A stretch of DNA of 64,000 bases from an uncultured Pelagibacteraceae bacterium (GTDB taxonomy: Bacteria > Pseudomonadota > Alphaproteobacteria > Pelagibacterales > Pelagibacteraceae): contig CABYYA010000002.1 of NCBI GenBank assembly GCA_902523125.1, positions 1 to 64,000 on the forward strand, read 5' to 3'. Of this stretch, positions 11,073-21,405 are shown one piece after another; the first letter of the stretch is position 1, and the number at the start of each line of letters is the position of its first letter. The position numbers were made by a program, and so were the translations under genes. Below the pieces are notes generated by a model. It did no database searches. It was not told the origin of the DNA and saw only the letters and a program-made list of their open reading frames with translations.

Positions 11073-11529
11073 TTTCTAAATTTCTTAAATATATATTAAT
11101 ATCCTGCAGAATTTGAGAAACCATATTTTTTTGAAGGTTTAATCTGTATTGATCGAGTTCAAATTTGTTATTTTTAGAATTAAAAGACATGTCTTTGGCG
11201 AATTTTTTTGTAAATTTTTTATTATTAGAATTGTTACTTAAATTTATATCGACTTCTAAAGTCAATTTATAACTAGTAGCATTACCTTTTTTATCTTTTG
11301 TGACAACGTCTTCTTTCTTGGTTGAATTTATAGATAAGTCAAAAATGTTATCGGTATCACTATCTCTATATTTATTTAAATTTTTAACTATTTCTCTGTT
11401 GATATCTTTATCTCCTGAAAAATTTACTGTGTCGAGTTTGATGTTTAATTTTTGATCTGTTTGATAGATTGGTGTGTAACCACAACTCAATACAAACACA
11501 AACATAAAGATATATTTCAAATTTTTCAT
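11062..11529 (-). CDS. lptE: LPS-assembly lipoprotein LptE-like
   Basis: Signal peptide with CGYTPIY after lipobox-like LSC; leuS-lptE-holA order. Confidence 0.8.
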   Translation of the reverse strand: MKNLKYIFMFVFVLSCGYTPIYQTDQKLNIKLDTVNFSGDKDINREIVKNLNKYRDSDTDNIFDLSINSTKKEDVVTKDKKGNATSYKLTLEVDINLSNNSNNKKFTKKFAKDMSFNSKNNKFELDQYRLNLQKNMVSQILQDINIYLRNLENDL

Positions 11530-11531
11530 AT

Positions 11532-14072
11532 TTAATTGATAATAAAATTTATTAATTTTTTTTCTATATAAATTGTTTTTATAATTTCTTTATTATCAAG
11601 GTATTTCTTAATTTGTTCGTCTTTTTTAATATTTTCAATTAATGTTTTTTTATCAATTGATTTACTGATCGAGAAAACCTTTCTTTTTTTTCCATTAATT
11701 TGAGTTACTATCTTAAATATTTCCTGTTCAAGATATTTTTTATCAATCGTTGGCCATCCCAAGTCTTTTGTTGATATATTTAGTTTCTCAAGACACTCAT
11801 TTGAAAAATGTGGAACTATTGGGTTAATCGCTTTTAAAATATTTACATAATTTTTATGAAAATTGCTTCCCCAATCCTCTTTATTTGTGTGGTGATTAAA
11901 AAAAGAGTGAATTTTATGAACTGATGCAATGGTTACATTGAAACCAAATCTGTTTAAATCATCACCTAGTTTTTTAATAATTTGGTTTGTAAATTTTTCC
12001 AATTTATCATCGAATTTTAAGAATTTTGTTTTGTTATTAATAATTTTTTCGTTCAAAGACCATAATTTTTGAATAAATTTAAAAGATGCACTTATACCAG
12101 TATCCGACCATTGTATGTCTTTCTCTGGTGGACTGTCAGATAAAATAAATAATCTTACAGCATCTGCTCCATACATCTTAATTATTTTTTCTGGATCAAT
12201 AGTATTTTTTTTTGACTTTGACATTGATTCTGATGGACCAACCACAACTTTTTCAGTTGGATTATTAATTAGGAAGTAGTTTTTGCCATCTTTACTGGAA
12301 ACATCATCAGGATAAATCCAATTGCTATTTTTATCTTTATAAGTCTCATGACAAACCATACCCTGGGTAAATAAACCCTCAAATGGCTCTTTTAAATTTG
12401 TATCCTTGTTATTTAAGCTTATAGCTCTCATAAAAAAACGAGAATAAAGAAGATGCAATATTGCATGTTCAACGCCACCAATATATTGATCAACAGGCAT
12501 CCAATAATCTAATTCGTTTTTATCAAAAGGTTCTTTAATATTTTGTGCAGAGCAAAATCTTAAATAATACCAAGAGGAGTCTACAAAAGTATCTAAAGTA
12601 TCTGTTTCACGTTTACATTTTTTTCCATTAATCTCTACCTCTTTCCACTTCTCCTGTGTGTCAAGTGGATTGCCGTTAGTATTAAGATCTATATCTTCTG
12701 GAAGTTCAACTGGCAATTCTTTCTCTGGAATTTTTACAACTTTGTTATTTTCATCATAGGCTATCGGAATAGGACATCCCCAATATCTCTGTCTTGAAAT
12801 TCCCCAATCTTTTAATCTAAAATTTGTTTTTCGTTTACCTAATTTTTTGTCTTCAAGAACTTTTATTGCTTCATTTATTGATTCATCTGGAACATTTAAA
12901 TTATTTAAAAATTTAGAGTTAACAATTACACCAGGACCAGAATATGCTTCATCCTCAACTTTATAAGTGTCATCTTTATCAATAGGTCTAACAACTGTTT
13001 TAATTTCAAGTTTATATTTTTTTGCAAAATCAAAATCCCTTTGGTCGTGAGCAGGACACCCAAATACTGCACCAAATCCATAGTCCATTAAAACAAAGTT
13101 TGCAAAAAAAACAGGAACTTTTGTTCCATTTTCAAACGGATTAATAGCGGTTAGCTCAGTTTTAAACCCCATTTTTGTTGCTTGCGCAATAGACTCTTCA
13201 GTAGTTCCTGTTTTTGAACACTCTTTTTTAAACTTCTGAAAATCCTCATTTTTATCATAATATTTGGAAAGAGGATGATCTACTGATAATGCTAAAAAAG
13301 AAAAACCAAATAGGGTATCTGGTCTTGTTGTATAACATTTGATTGATTTTATGTGTTCTGAACCTTCTACTTTAAAATCAATTTCGCACCCAAATGATTT
13401 ACCAATCCAATTTTTTTGCATTGTTTTAACTTTATCTGGCCAATCATTTAGAGTTTCTAAACTATTCAATAGTTCTTCAGAAAAATGAGAAATTTTAAAA
13501 AACCATTGATTAAGTTTTTTTCTTTCAACTATTGCTCCAGATCTCCAACCTTTCCCATCAATAACTTGCTCATTAGCTAGCACAGTTTTGTCAACTGGAT
13601 CCCAATTTACATAACTTTCTTTTCTATAAACTAAACCTTTGTCATAAAGATCTAAAAATATTTTTTGTTGATGTTTAAAGTAATCTGGTGAACATGTCGA
13701 AATTTCTCTATCCCAATCAATAGACAGACCCAACATTTTTAGTTGGGATTTCATAACTTTAATATTTGTTTCTGTCCATGTTTTAGGGTTTAAATTATTT
13801 TGTTTAGCTGCATTCTCTGCAGGCATTCCAAATGAGTCCCATCCCATTGGATGCAAAACATTAAATCCCTTTAAAGTTTTATATCTTGAAAGCACATCCC
13901 CAATTGTATAATTTCTCACGTGACCCATGTGGATTTTTCCAGAGGGATATGGAAACATCTCTAGACAATAAAATTTCTTTTTATTTTTATCTATGTTTGA
14001 TTTGAAAGATTTGTTTTTATCCCAAAATCTTTGCCATTTATCTTCGACTAGCTTGAAATTGTACCGTTCCAC
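11532..14072 (-). CDS. leuS: leucyl-tRNA synthetase
   Basis: [40 protein letters not shown]. Confidence 0.98.
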   Translation of the reverse strand: MERYNFKLVEDKWQRFWDKNKSFKSNIDKNKKKFYCLEMFPYPSGKIHMGHVRNYTIGDVLSRYKTLKGFNVLHPMGWDSFGMPAENAAKQNNLNPKTWTETNIKVMKSQLKMLGLSIDWDREISTCSPDYFKHQQKIFLDLYDKGLVYRKESYVNWDPVDKTVLANEQVIDGKGWRSGAIVERKKLNQWFFKISHFSEELLNSLETLNDWPDKVKTMQKNWIGKSFGCEIDFKVEGSEHIKSIKCYTTRPDTLFGFSFLALSVDHPLSKYYDKNEDFQKFKKECSKTGTTEESIAQATKMGFKTELTAINPFENGTKVPVFFANFVLMDYGFGAVFGCPAHDQRDFDFAKKYKLEIKTVVRPIDKDDTYKVEDEAYSGPGVIVNSKFLNNLNVPDESINEAIKVLEDKKLGKRKTNFRLKDWGISRQRYWGCPIPIAYDENNKVVKIPEKELPVELPEDIDLNTNGNPLDTQEKWKEVEINGKKCKRETDTLDTFVDSSWYYLRFCSAQNIKEPFDKNELDYWMPVDQYIGGVEHAILHLLYSRFFMRAISLNNKDTNLKEPFEGLFTQGMVCHETYKDKNSNWIYPDDVSSKDGKNYFLINNPTEKVVVGPSESMSKSKKNTIDPEKIIKMYGADAVRLFILSDSPPEKDIQWSDTGISASFKFIQKLWSLNEKIINNKTKFLKFDDKLEKFTNQIIKKLGDDLNRFGFNVTIASVHKIHSFFNHHTNKEDWGSNFHKNYVNILKAINPIVPHFSNECLEKLNISTKDLGWPTIDKKYLEQEIFKIVTQINGKKRKVFSISKSIDKKTLIENIKKDEQIKKYLDNKEIIKTIYIEKKLINFIIN

Positions 14073-14099
14073 AATAATTGAATCATTAAAATTTATTTT

Positions 14100-14717
14100 T
14101 TATTTCTTTTTTTTCCTACTGTCACCTTGTTTAGGATCTCCAATTATATAGGGGTTTTCTTTAATATTTTTATCAATCACTTCTTTTTGATATTTTGTAG
14201 CTTTTTTAAGTATGCTTAAGTTAAGATCCGCAACTAAATCATTATTACTTTTACTAATTGAACAATTAGTTAAATTATTAGAACATTTTTTTAAGTAAAC
14301 ATTTATATCTAAAGCATCTGACCTTATTTCATTTGTTAAAAATCTTACAGAAATTTTAACAGACTCATTAGATGAATTATTTTCGCTATACCAATCAGTA
14401 ATTACTATGCCACCACTATAGTTCGCAGAAGCCAAAGGCATGAAGTCCAAAGTATCAAGTGTGGCGCGCCACAAAGGATTTGCGCTAGCGAACTCATAGT
14501 TCGTCCCTTCTTTGGAACCACCCATTACTCTAAAACCACGTCCCTCATTAATATTTTTTTCCACTCTTTTTCTTGGATCTGGAGGAAAATCTTTAGCACT
14601 CACTTTCTTTGGCTTTAGAGCTTCACAACCAGTTTGTGTTAAGAGGATTAATATTGACAATAAAAATAAAATATTTTTCTTCAATCCAATCATTTTGAGC
14701 ATAAACCTTCTTAACAT
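14100..14717 (-). CDS. DUF3576-like lipoprotein
   Basis: Lipobox LLTQTGC; DUF3576-type position upstream of leuS; start may be 14702. Confidence 0.7.
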   Translation of the reverse strand: MLRRFMLKMIGLKKNILFLLSILILLTQTGCEALKPKKVSAKDFPPDPRKRVEKNINEGRGFRVMGGSKEGTNYEFASANPLWRATLDTLDFMPLASANYSGGIVITDWYSENNSSNESVKISVRFLTNEIRSDALDINVYLKKCSNNLTNCSISKSNNDLVADLNLSILKKATKYQKEVIDKNIKENPYIIGDPKQGDSRKKKK

Positions 14718-14775
14718 AAAATTTGATGTTTAAAATTAGATTGTGATTATATCACTCAAAAAGCGGTAAAATACA

Positions 14776-14867
14776 TGCTAAAAGTGATGTAAAAATACAA
14801 CACTGATGAAAATTTTTTATCAAAAATACATTAATTTATAATGAATTGACTGTTTTTTGCTAAAAGT
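14776..14867 (+). repeat. direct repeat TGCTAAAAGT (14776-14785 and 14858-14867) upstream of porin gene
   Basis: Exact 10-mer repeated in the 187-bp intergenic region. Confidence 0.5.
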
Positions 14868-14904
14868 ACCCTGTTTATAATTAATTATAAAAAGGAGTAA
14901 ATTT

Positions 14905-15834
14905 ATGAACAATTTAAAAAAAGTAGGATTAACTGCTTTAGCTACTACTTTAGCTACTTCAGCATCAGTTGCTGGCGAGCTAAGTGTATCAGGTGGTGCA
15001 GCTTTATCTTACACAGGTCTTAGTACCAACTCAGCTGTAAATCCATGGGCAATGGGTGACAGCGTTAAGTTCAATGGTGGTGGAGACTTAGACAATGGTA
15101 TGACTGTATCAGTTTACTATGAATTAGATGGTGGTACTTATGATGACTACAATCTAAAATTAGGTATGGGTGATATGGGTACATTATCATTCTCAGGTAA
15201 CTCAAGTTCTGGAAGTGGTGTTGACAAACTAAAAGACATCGTTCCAAATGCTTACACTCCAGTTTATGAATCAACAGACAGTGTTGACAGTGGTTTAATT
15301 GATGCTTCAGGTAACAATCAAGCTGGTCAGTGGGGTTATGACATTACTGTAGGTGGTGCAGCATTATCGGCATCTTACAACCCAGAGCCAGGAACAGACA
15401 ATAAGGAAGCTGAAACTGGTTTTGCTATTGTTTACAGTGGCTTAATGGATGGTTTAGAGTTAAGTGCTGGTTACTACGATGATGGTGATGAAGCAGAAAA
15501 CGACACTTTAGGTGTTAAATACACTATGGGTGCACTGACTGCTGCTTACCAAATGACAAAAGTAGACTACGCTGCGACTGGATCAACTGACCAAGATGCA
15601 ACACATGTTGGTGTATCTATAGCAATTAATGATCAGTTATCTGTATCAGCTGGTCAACAAAGTATCGAGTTTGATGGTACTGCAGAAGATGAGAAAAACT
15701 CAGGAATTATGGCATCATACACTATGGGATCAATCTCAATGGGTGGTGGTTTCAACAAACTTGAGAACAAAAATGGTGCAAGTGCATCAAAGGATATTGA
15801 AGCTTCTATCTTTAATATCTCGTTTGCATTCTAA
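14905..15834 (+). CDS. outer-membrane porin
   Basis: Signal peptide then repeated amphipathic beta strands, terminal F (IFNISFAF); AAAAGGAG RBS. Confidence 0.9.
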   Translation: MNNLKKVGLTALATTLATSASVAGELSVSGGAALSYTGLSTNSAVNPWAMGDSVKFNGGGDLDNGMTVSVYYELDGGTYDDYNLKLGMGDMGTLSFSGNSSSGSGVDKLKDIVPNAYTPVYESTDSVDSGLIDASGNNQAGQWGYDITVGGAALSASYNPEPGTDNKEAETGFAIVYSGLMDGLELSAGYYDDGDEAENDTLGVKYTMGALTAAYQMTKVDYAATGSTDQDATHVGVSIAINDQLSVSAGQQSIEFDGTAEDEKNSGIMASYTMGSISMGGGFNKLENKNGASASKDIEASIFNISFAF

Positions 15835-15857
15835 TCATTTGATTAGTTAATTTTATT

Positions 15858-15888
15858 AAGGTCCCTAGAAATAGGGGCCTTTTTTTTT
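15858..15888 (+). terminator. Rho-independent terminator of porin gene
   Basis: AAGGTCCCTA-GAAA-TAGGGGCCTT (10-bp stem with one G.T pair) followed by T-tract. Confidence 0.9.
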
Positions 15889-16417
15889 ACTCAAAATAAG
15901 AAATACCTGCAAAACCAAAAGGTTTGATCATATTAAGTTTTTTTATATTTTTATTATTAATACCCCCCAATGAAATATCCTTCATTTTTGTTATTTCCCT
16001 AAGTTTTAAATATTTATAGATATTTAATTGTTTATTAGTTTTTTCTTTGAATAAAGGGGATAAAAAAATTTCCTCAATATTTTGAAGTTCTTTTATTTTA
16101 ATTTCTCTAAGATTATGTCCTGATCCTAAAATTTTAAATTTTTTTTTAAATTTATTATTTCTTAAATTTAAATTTCTATTAGTAGATGAAATGTAAACTC
16201 CATCGGCGTTTATTCTCTTAGCTAATTTGACGTTATTACTGATATAAAAACTCCTCTGATTTTTTTTACAGAAATCGCGTAACTTTATTAGAGTATTTAT
16301 TGGGGTTTCTTTATCTTTATTTCTCCATATAAAGGATATATTTTTGTTTAAATTAATTAAGTGTTTTTGATTAAACTCATTTATAAAATAGTATTTTTTT
16401 AATTTATTAATATGCAT
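15887..16417 (-). CDS. thiamine-phosphate synthase/TenI-like protein (short)
   Basis: ADGVYIS, ILGSGHNLREIK, IFLSPLF, LGGINNKNIKKL, GFAGISYF arranged as in ThiE/TenI. Confidence 0.75.
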   Translation of the reverse strand: MHINKLKKYYFINEFNQKHLINLNKNISFIWRNKDKETPINTLIKLRDFCKKNQRSFYISNNVKLAKRINADGVYISSTNRNLNLRNNKFKKKFKILGSGHNLREIKIKELQNIEEIFLSPLFKEKTNKQLNIYKYLKLREITKMKDISLGGINNKNIKKLNMIKPFGFAGISYFE

Positions 16418-17077
16418 TATACTGAAACTAATTTAATCGATATCAACAATAAAATTAAGAATAAAATTAATCTATTATCCTTGGATCAATATAATCCAAA
16501 AGTGATTGCTGTATCAAAAACTTTTAAAGAGCAAGATATTTTGCCGTTATTAGACTATGGGCATCGTGATTTTGGTGAGAATAAAGTTCAAGAGGCTTTA
16601 CTAAAGTGGCCAAATCTTAAAGAAAAATATAAAAACGTGAAATTACACATGTTAGGAAAGCTACAAACAAACAAAGCTAAGTTTGCAGTTGAAATATTTG
16701 ATTACATACATTCTTTGGACAATCTCAAGCTTGCTAATAAATTAGCAAATGAAATTCATAATAAAAATAAAAAGATTAAAATCTTTATTCAAATTAATTT
16801 AGGTGGAGAAGAACAAAAATCCGGAATAGCACCTAATGATTTAGAAATGTTTTATAAAAGTTGTTTATCACTGAAATTAAATGTTGTAGGAACTATGTGC
16901 ATTCCACCGGAAGGTCAAGATCCAAAACTATTTTTTAAAGATCTGCTTATTTTGAATAATAAAATTAAACTTTCTGAGATTAGCATGGGTATGACCAATG
17001 ATTATTTGGATGCTCTAGAATATAAATCAACATTTTTAAGAATTGGAACAGGTATTTTTGGTAAAAGAACTAACTAA
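16412..17077 (+). CDS. yggS: YggS-family PLP homeostasis protein
   Basis: VIAVSKTF, DFGENKVQEA, LHMLGKLQTNKAK, SMGMTNDYLDAL, RIGTGIFG. Confidence 0.94.
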   Translation: MHYTETNLIDINNKIKNKINLLSLDQYNPKVIAVSKTFKEQDILPLLDYGHRDFGENKVQEALLKWPNLKEKYKNVKLHMLGKLQTNKAKFAVEIFDYIHSLDNLKLANKLANEIHNKNKKIKIFIQINLGGEEQKSGIAPNDLEMFYKSCLSLKLNVVGTMCIPPEGQDPKLFFKDLLILNNKIKLSEISMGMTNDYLDALEYKSTFLRIGTGIFGKRTN

Positions 17078-17567
17078 TTTTGATTTTAGTTTTTTTGTTG
17101 ATTAATTTGGTTAAGATTAAAAAATCTTTTTTAAATATCGTAACACATCCTTTTGTCGGTAAATAATTTTTTGTCAAATGTAAAAAAATAGCACTTCCCT
17201 TAAGTTTAATAGGATTTTTATAATTATATTTTATTAAAATTAAAAGATCATATTTATAATCTTTACGATACAATTTTTCATAGCTTATTTTAAGATTTTT
17301 TTTTATTTTTATTTGTTTATTATAGAATCTACTATTTGGATCATCACACCACCCCATATTTTTTTTTATAGGTATTGATCTGAGTTTTGTAATAGGTTTT
17401 TGAATTCTGTCTGCCCTATAATAAATATTACCTAAATTAAATTTACCTTTCGGTGTTGCAAGGTCACCTTCAAATTTTTTTTTGGTAAATCCATTTTTTC
17501 CAACAGAACACCTAAATTTGAAATCATCAATTAAAAGTGTATCTTTATTTTTGATTATAATTATCAT
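17070..17567 (-). CDS. L,D-transpeptidase (YkuD) family protein
   Basis: GDLATPKGKFNLG, AIFLHL...PTKGCVTI catalytic H/C region. Confidence 0.85.
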   Translation of the reverse strand: MIIIIKNKDTLLIDDFKFRCSVGKNGFTKKKFEGDLATPKGKFNLGNIYYRADRIQKPITKLRSIPIKKNMGWCDDPNSRFYNKQIKIKKNLKISYEKLYRKDYKYDLLILIKYNYKNPIKLKGSAIFLHLTKNYLPTKGCVTIFKKDFLILTKLINKKTKIKIS

Positions 17568-17578
17568 ATTTTAAATAA

Positions 17579-18139
17579 ATGAATTCTAGAATATTAATAA
17601 TACATGAATATCAAATTTTATACCAAGTATTAAATGAAATTAGTGAAAGCTTAAATTTTGACATCATTCAATGTAATAAGAAAGATTTCAAAGAATTTAA
17701 TTATGATCTAAAAAATAATTATTTGATTATTTCAAAAAAAAAAATTGAAGGAATTAAGAATAATCTAATTTTGGATAACCTTCCAGTTAAATTTGAAAAG
17801 CTTATTGAAACTATAAATATTAAGTTTTTAAAAAATAAATTTTTAGATCAATCACATATAAAAATTGGTGAATATAATTTAGATTTAAATTCCAGAAAAA
17901 TTTCACTTGGAAATAAAAGTTTAAATTTAACTGAGAGAGAATCAAATTTATTGATTTTTATTAAAGAAAAAAAGAATGTGACGGTTAAAGAATTGCAAAA
18001 AATGGTATGGGATTATGCATCAGATTTGGACACACATACCGTTGAAACACATATTTATAGATTAAGGAAGAAGATGAAAGAAACTTTTGGAAATGAAAGT
18101 TTTATATTAAACACCAGTAATGGTTATTATATAGATTAG
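17579..18139 (+). CDS. OmpR/PhoB-type winged-helix regulator with degenerate receiver-like N-terminus
   Basis: LNLTERESNLLIFIKE...VETHIYRLRKKM...NGYYID wHTH; no evident phospho-acceptor Asp. Confidence 0.75.
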   Translation: MNSRILIIHEYQILYQVLNEISESLNFDIIQCNKKDFKEFNYDLKNNYLIISKKKIEGIKNNLILDNLPVKFEKLIETINIKFLKNKFLDQSHIKIGEYNLDLNSRKISLGNKSLNLTERESNLLIFIKEKKNVTVKELQKMVWDYASDLDTHTVETHIYRLRKKMKETFGNESFILNTSNGYYID

Positions 18140-18142
18140 CCA

Positions 18143-19069
18143 TTAAATTCTTGCACCAATTTTTTGAATAATCTTTGATGATAACTCTGTTCCTTTAATC
18201 AAACATTCTTTAACATTTAATTGGTTAATTACACCATGAAGATATCCCGCGGCGAATAAATCCCCAGCTCCAGTTAAATCTTTTACTTTTAAATTAGATT
18301 TAGCATTGACCTCCACAACTTGATCCTCGTTTATAGAAACTGCACCTTTTTCACCCCTAGTAATTATAATATTTCTTTTAATTTGTTTTGAGAACGATAC
18401 GGCTTCTTCAAATGTTTTTGCGTCAATTAAAGATAATATTTCTTGTTCGTTTGCAAAAATAATATCTAATTTATTCTTAACCAATTCCATAAAATGTGGT
18501 TTATGTCTCTCTACACAAAAAAGATCCGATAACGACATAGCAACTTTTTTTGAGTGTGCGATTGCTTTATCAAAAGCTTTCTTTGGATCACCTTCATCCC
18601 ACAAGTAACCCTCTAAAAAAACTATCTCTGCATTTTTTATATCTTCCTCTTTAATATCATTATCATTAATCTTTCCAGCAGTTCCAAGAAATGTGCACAT
18701 TGTTCTTTCAGAGTCAGGTGTTATTAAAATTAAACAAGATCCAGTAGGCATTTCTTCTTGTTTTTTTTTATATAAGTATTTTACTTTTTCTTTTTTTAAA
18801 CCATTCTCATATTTATGACCAAGTTCGTCATCGCAAACTTTTCCAATAAATCCAGCTTGGTTTCCTAATTGAGATAAGCCAACAATTGAATTAGCTACAG
18901 ATCCGCCTGAAATAGTTTCCTCAATTTTTAGGGATGTAAGTAATTTTCTAAATTCTGCTTCATTTATTAATTTCATAGTGCTCTTTGTCAATAAATGTTG
19001 TGTTAAAAATTCATCTGAAACTTTACAGAGCACATCAACAATAGCGTTTCCAATACCTAATATTTTCAT
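18143..19069 (-). CDS. PfkB-family sugar/adenosine kinase
   Basis: GGSVANSIVGLSQLG, DLTGAGDLFAAGYLHG. Confidence 0.92.
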   Translation of the reverse strand: MKILGIGNAIVDVLCKVSDEFLTQHLLTKSTMKLINEAEFRKLLTSLKIEETISGGSVANSIVGLSQLGNQAGFIGKVCDDELGHKYENGLKKEKVKYLYKKKQEEMPTGSCLILITPDSERTMCTFLGTAGKINDNDIKEEDIKNAEIVFLEGYLWDEGDPKKAFDKAIAHSKKVAMSLSDLFCVERHKPHFMELVKNKLDIIFANEQEILSLIDAKTFEEAVSFSKQIKRNIIITRGEKGAVSINEDQVVEVNAKSNLKVKDLTGAGDLFAAGYLHGVINQLNVKECLIKGTELSSKIIQKIGARI

Positions 19070-19722
19070 TATGGTTTTTTTGCGATAAATGGTTTTTTTC
19101 GATTAGGATAGCAAGAAGTACAAATTTTACAACTTAATCCATAACAATCTCTTGCTTTACAATATTCCCTACCGTAATAAATTATTTGTAAATGTAATTT
19201 GTTCCAATATTTTTTAGGAAATAATTTTTTTAAATCATTTTCTGTTTGAACAACATTTTTTCCATTTGTTAACCCCCATCTCTGAGCTAATCTATGGATA
19301 TGGGTATCAATAGGAAAAGCAGGATGACCAAAACCTTGGGACATGACTACACTAGCAGTTTTATGGCCTACGCCTGGTAATTTTTCAAGTTCCTCAAAAG
19401 TCTTGGGTACTTTACCTTTGTAATCTTTGACCAATATTTTTGACAAATTATAAATACACTTTGCTTTAATTCTGAAAATACCAATTCTTTTTATTAAAGT
19501 TTCTATTTTTTTTCTTCCTAAGTTAACAAAGTGCTCTGGTTTGTGATATTTTGGATAAATACTTTTAGTTACATTATTTACATTTACATCTGTGCATTGA
19601 GCAGAAAGAAGAACAGATATTAATAGAGTAAATACATTTCGACTTTTAAGAGGGACTTTGATACTTGGATATGTTTTATTTAGTATCTTTAATATTATTT
19701 TTGCTCTTTGGATTTCATTCAT
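19069..19722 (-). CDS. nth: endonuclease III
   Basis: LLSAQCTDVNVN, LPGVGHKTASVV, 4-Cys Fe-S C-terminus; start set to MNEIQRAK, 1-nt overlap (TAATG) with dapB stop. Confidence 0.95.
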   Translation of the reverse strand: MNEIQRAKIILKILNKTYPSIKVPLKSRNVFTLLISVLLSAQCTDVNVNNVTKSIYPKYHKPEHFVNLGRKKIETLIKRIGIFRIKAKCIYNLSKILVKDYKGKVPKTFEELEKLPGVGHKTASVVMSQGFGHPAFPIDTHIHRLAQRWGLTNGKNVVQTENDLKKLFPKKYWNKLHLQIIYYGREYCKARDCYGLSCKICTSCYPNRKKPFIAKKP

Positions 19723-20504
19723 TATTTGAAATTCATCAAGTCTCTCATCGAGTATAAGCCAGGCTTTTTCTTTATTAACCAATTAGCAGCTGCAAGCGCA
19801 CCCTCGGAATAAAGTGCTCTATCAAATGCCTCATGATTAAGTTTTAATATTTCTTTCCCACTGGAAAATAAAACCTCATGTTCACCAATAATCTTACCTT
19901 TTCTAATTGAATTAAAATTTATTTTTTTTCCATAAGGAAATTTTTTTTTATTAAGATATCTCTTACCCATAATTTCGTAAAAATTTTTGTTTTTTCCTAT
20001 CGCAATACCCTGACCCAACATTAGTGCCGTACCAGAAGGGTGATCTTTTTTATATTTATGATGAGCTTCAAAAACTTTACTTAGAAAATTATTACCTAGA
20101 GACTTGGATGTAATCTCAGTTAAATACATCAAAAGATTAATTCCAAGACTCATATTTCCTGCTTTAAGAATTGGAATTTTTTTAGAAATTTTTTTTATTA
20201 TATTTTCCTCTTTTAAGGTGAAACCTGTGGTCCCAATTATCACTCTTTTTTTTTGTTTGGCAGCAATATTAAGAACTTCAAGAGTACATTTTGGAACTGT
20301 AAAATCTATTATAACGTCACTTTTTTTAAACGTTTCGGAGCTATTTAATTTTGGTAAAATACCGATGATTTTTTTTTTTTGTAACTTATTTTCCGTGAGA
20401 CTATTAATTTTAAATCTTTTATCTTTACTTGCGGATTTGATTAATTGCTGTCCCATTCTACCCAGACATCCTGTAATTGTTAAATTTATTTTTTTAGTTT
20501 TCAT
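19722..20504 (-). CDS. dapB: 4-hydroxy-tetrahydrodipicolinate reductase
   Basis: GCLGRMGQQL, IDFTVP, EAHHKYKKDHPSGTAL. Confidence 0.95.
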   Translation of the reverse strand: MKTKKINLTITGCLGRMGQQLIKSASKDKRFKINSLTENKLQKKKIIGILPKLNSSETFKKSDVIIDFTVPKCTLEVLNIAAKQKKRVIIGTTGFTLKEENIIKKISKKIPILKAGNMSLGINLLMYLTEITSKSLGNNFLSKVFEAHHKYKKDHPSGTALMLGQGIAIGKNKNFYEIMGKRYLNKKKFPYGKKINFNSIRKGKIIGEHEVLFSSGKEILKLNHEAFDRALYSEGALAAANWLIKKKPGLYSMRDLMNFK

Positions 20505-21336
20505 ATTGAAAGAATTTTAAATCATTTCTGTAATATTTGTTCATCTTTTTTATCATGCTTTCATCAAGATTTTTTTTCCAGTCATTTTCTGGTCCTTGAT
20601 AAAAAAATTTTATTTTTTTATTGTCTTTCAAAGAATATACGTTTTCACCAAACTTACCTTCATTTTCTATTTTTTGTAGGCTCTTAAAATTAGTCGTGCT
20701 AATTGCATTATTGAGTTTTTTTTGATCAACATTATTATCAAATCTCATTAAATTATTGACAAAAACTGTTAATTTTTCAAAAGTTTGAGCTGGATTTTTA
20801 ACCATGTCTTCGTATCTAATCGTTAATTTTCTAAGAGACTTGTTACTTAACCAAGATTGGTAATTAATTCTCCATGAGTTAACAATATTGGTTTTTGCGT
20901 AGTTTTTTAGATGAGGATAATCTTCTAAAACCTTATTTTCATCTTGCATGAACTTTAACGCTTTGTCATATGAGTTTAAATCGTTATGATTTTTGACTGA
21001 AGTTATTACATTTCTAGGATCTCTAATTATATAGATGACTCCTAGAGAATATTCAGGTTTAGTGAAATCGTTTCCAAAGGCGGTAATTAAAGAATTGTGA
21101 GTCTTTAAAAATTTTACTTTTTTTTGATCACAAATATCTTTTTGTGAGGTTTCCCAATGCTTATGAATTTCCCCCTGTCTAACCTTTTCTTTAAAAAATT
21201 GTTTATTTGGATAATCCTCAATTAAATTTAATTTGTTTATGTCAAAAATTCCATTTTCACAAAAATAGTAAGCAGTTAAAAAAGATCTGACCCAAGTATT
21301 TCCACTTTTTGGGTATGAAGCAATCCAAATAATCAT
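20494..21336 (-). CDS. sulfotransferase domain protein (copy 2)
   Basis: YPKSGNTWVRS, YIIRDPRNVITS; paralog of 3609..4451. Confidence 0.85.
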   Translation of the reverse strand: MIIWIASYPKSGNTWVRSFLTAYYFCENGIFDINKLNLIEDYPNKQFFKEKVRQGEIHKHWETSQKDICDQKKVKFLKTHNSLITAFGNDFTKPEYSLGVIYIIRDPRNVITSVKNHNDLNSYDKALKFMQDENKVLEDYPHLKNYAKTNIVNSWRINYQSWLSNKSLRKLTIRYEDMVKNPAQTFEKLTVFVNNLMRFDNNVDQKKLNNAISTTNFKSLQKIENEGKFGENVYSLKDNKKIKFFYQGPENDWKKNLDESMIKKMNKYYRNDLKFFQYEN

Positions 21337-21405
21337 ATTTGTTTAATAAACTAGGTATTAATTATTTCAACTTAAATATTTTATGATGAACTATTGTTGA
21401 ATATT

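Noticed and set aside
12603-12618. Second parS-like sequence TGTTTCACGTTTACAT in leuS
   Set aside because: Only the left half matches; the palindrome is broken, likely chance.
15071-15274. His-rich minus-strand ORF opposite the porin
   Set aside because: Antisense to a well-supported porin; composition reflects complementary porin codons.
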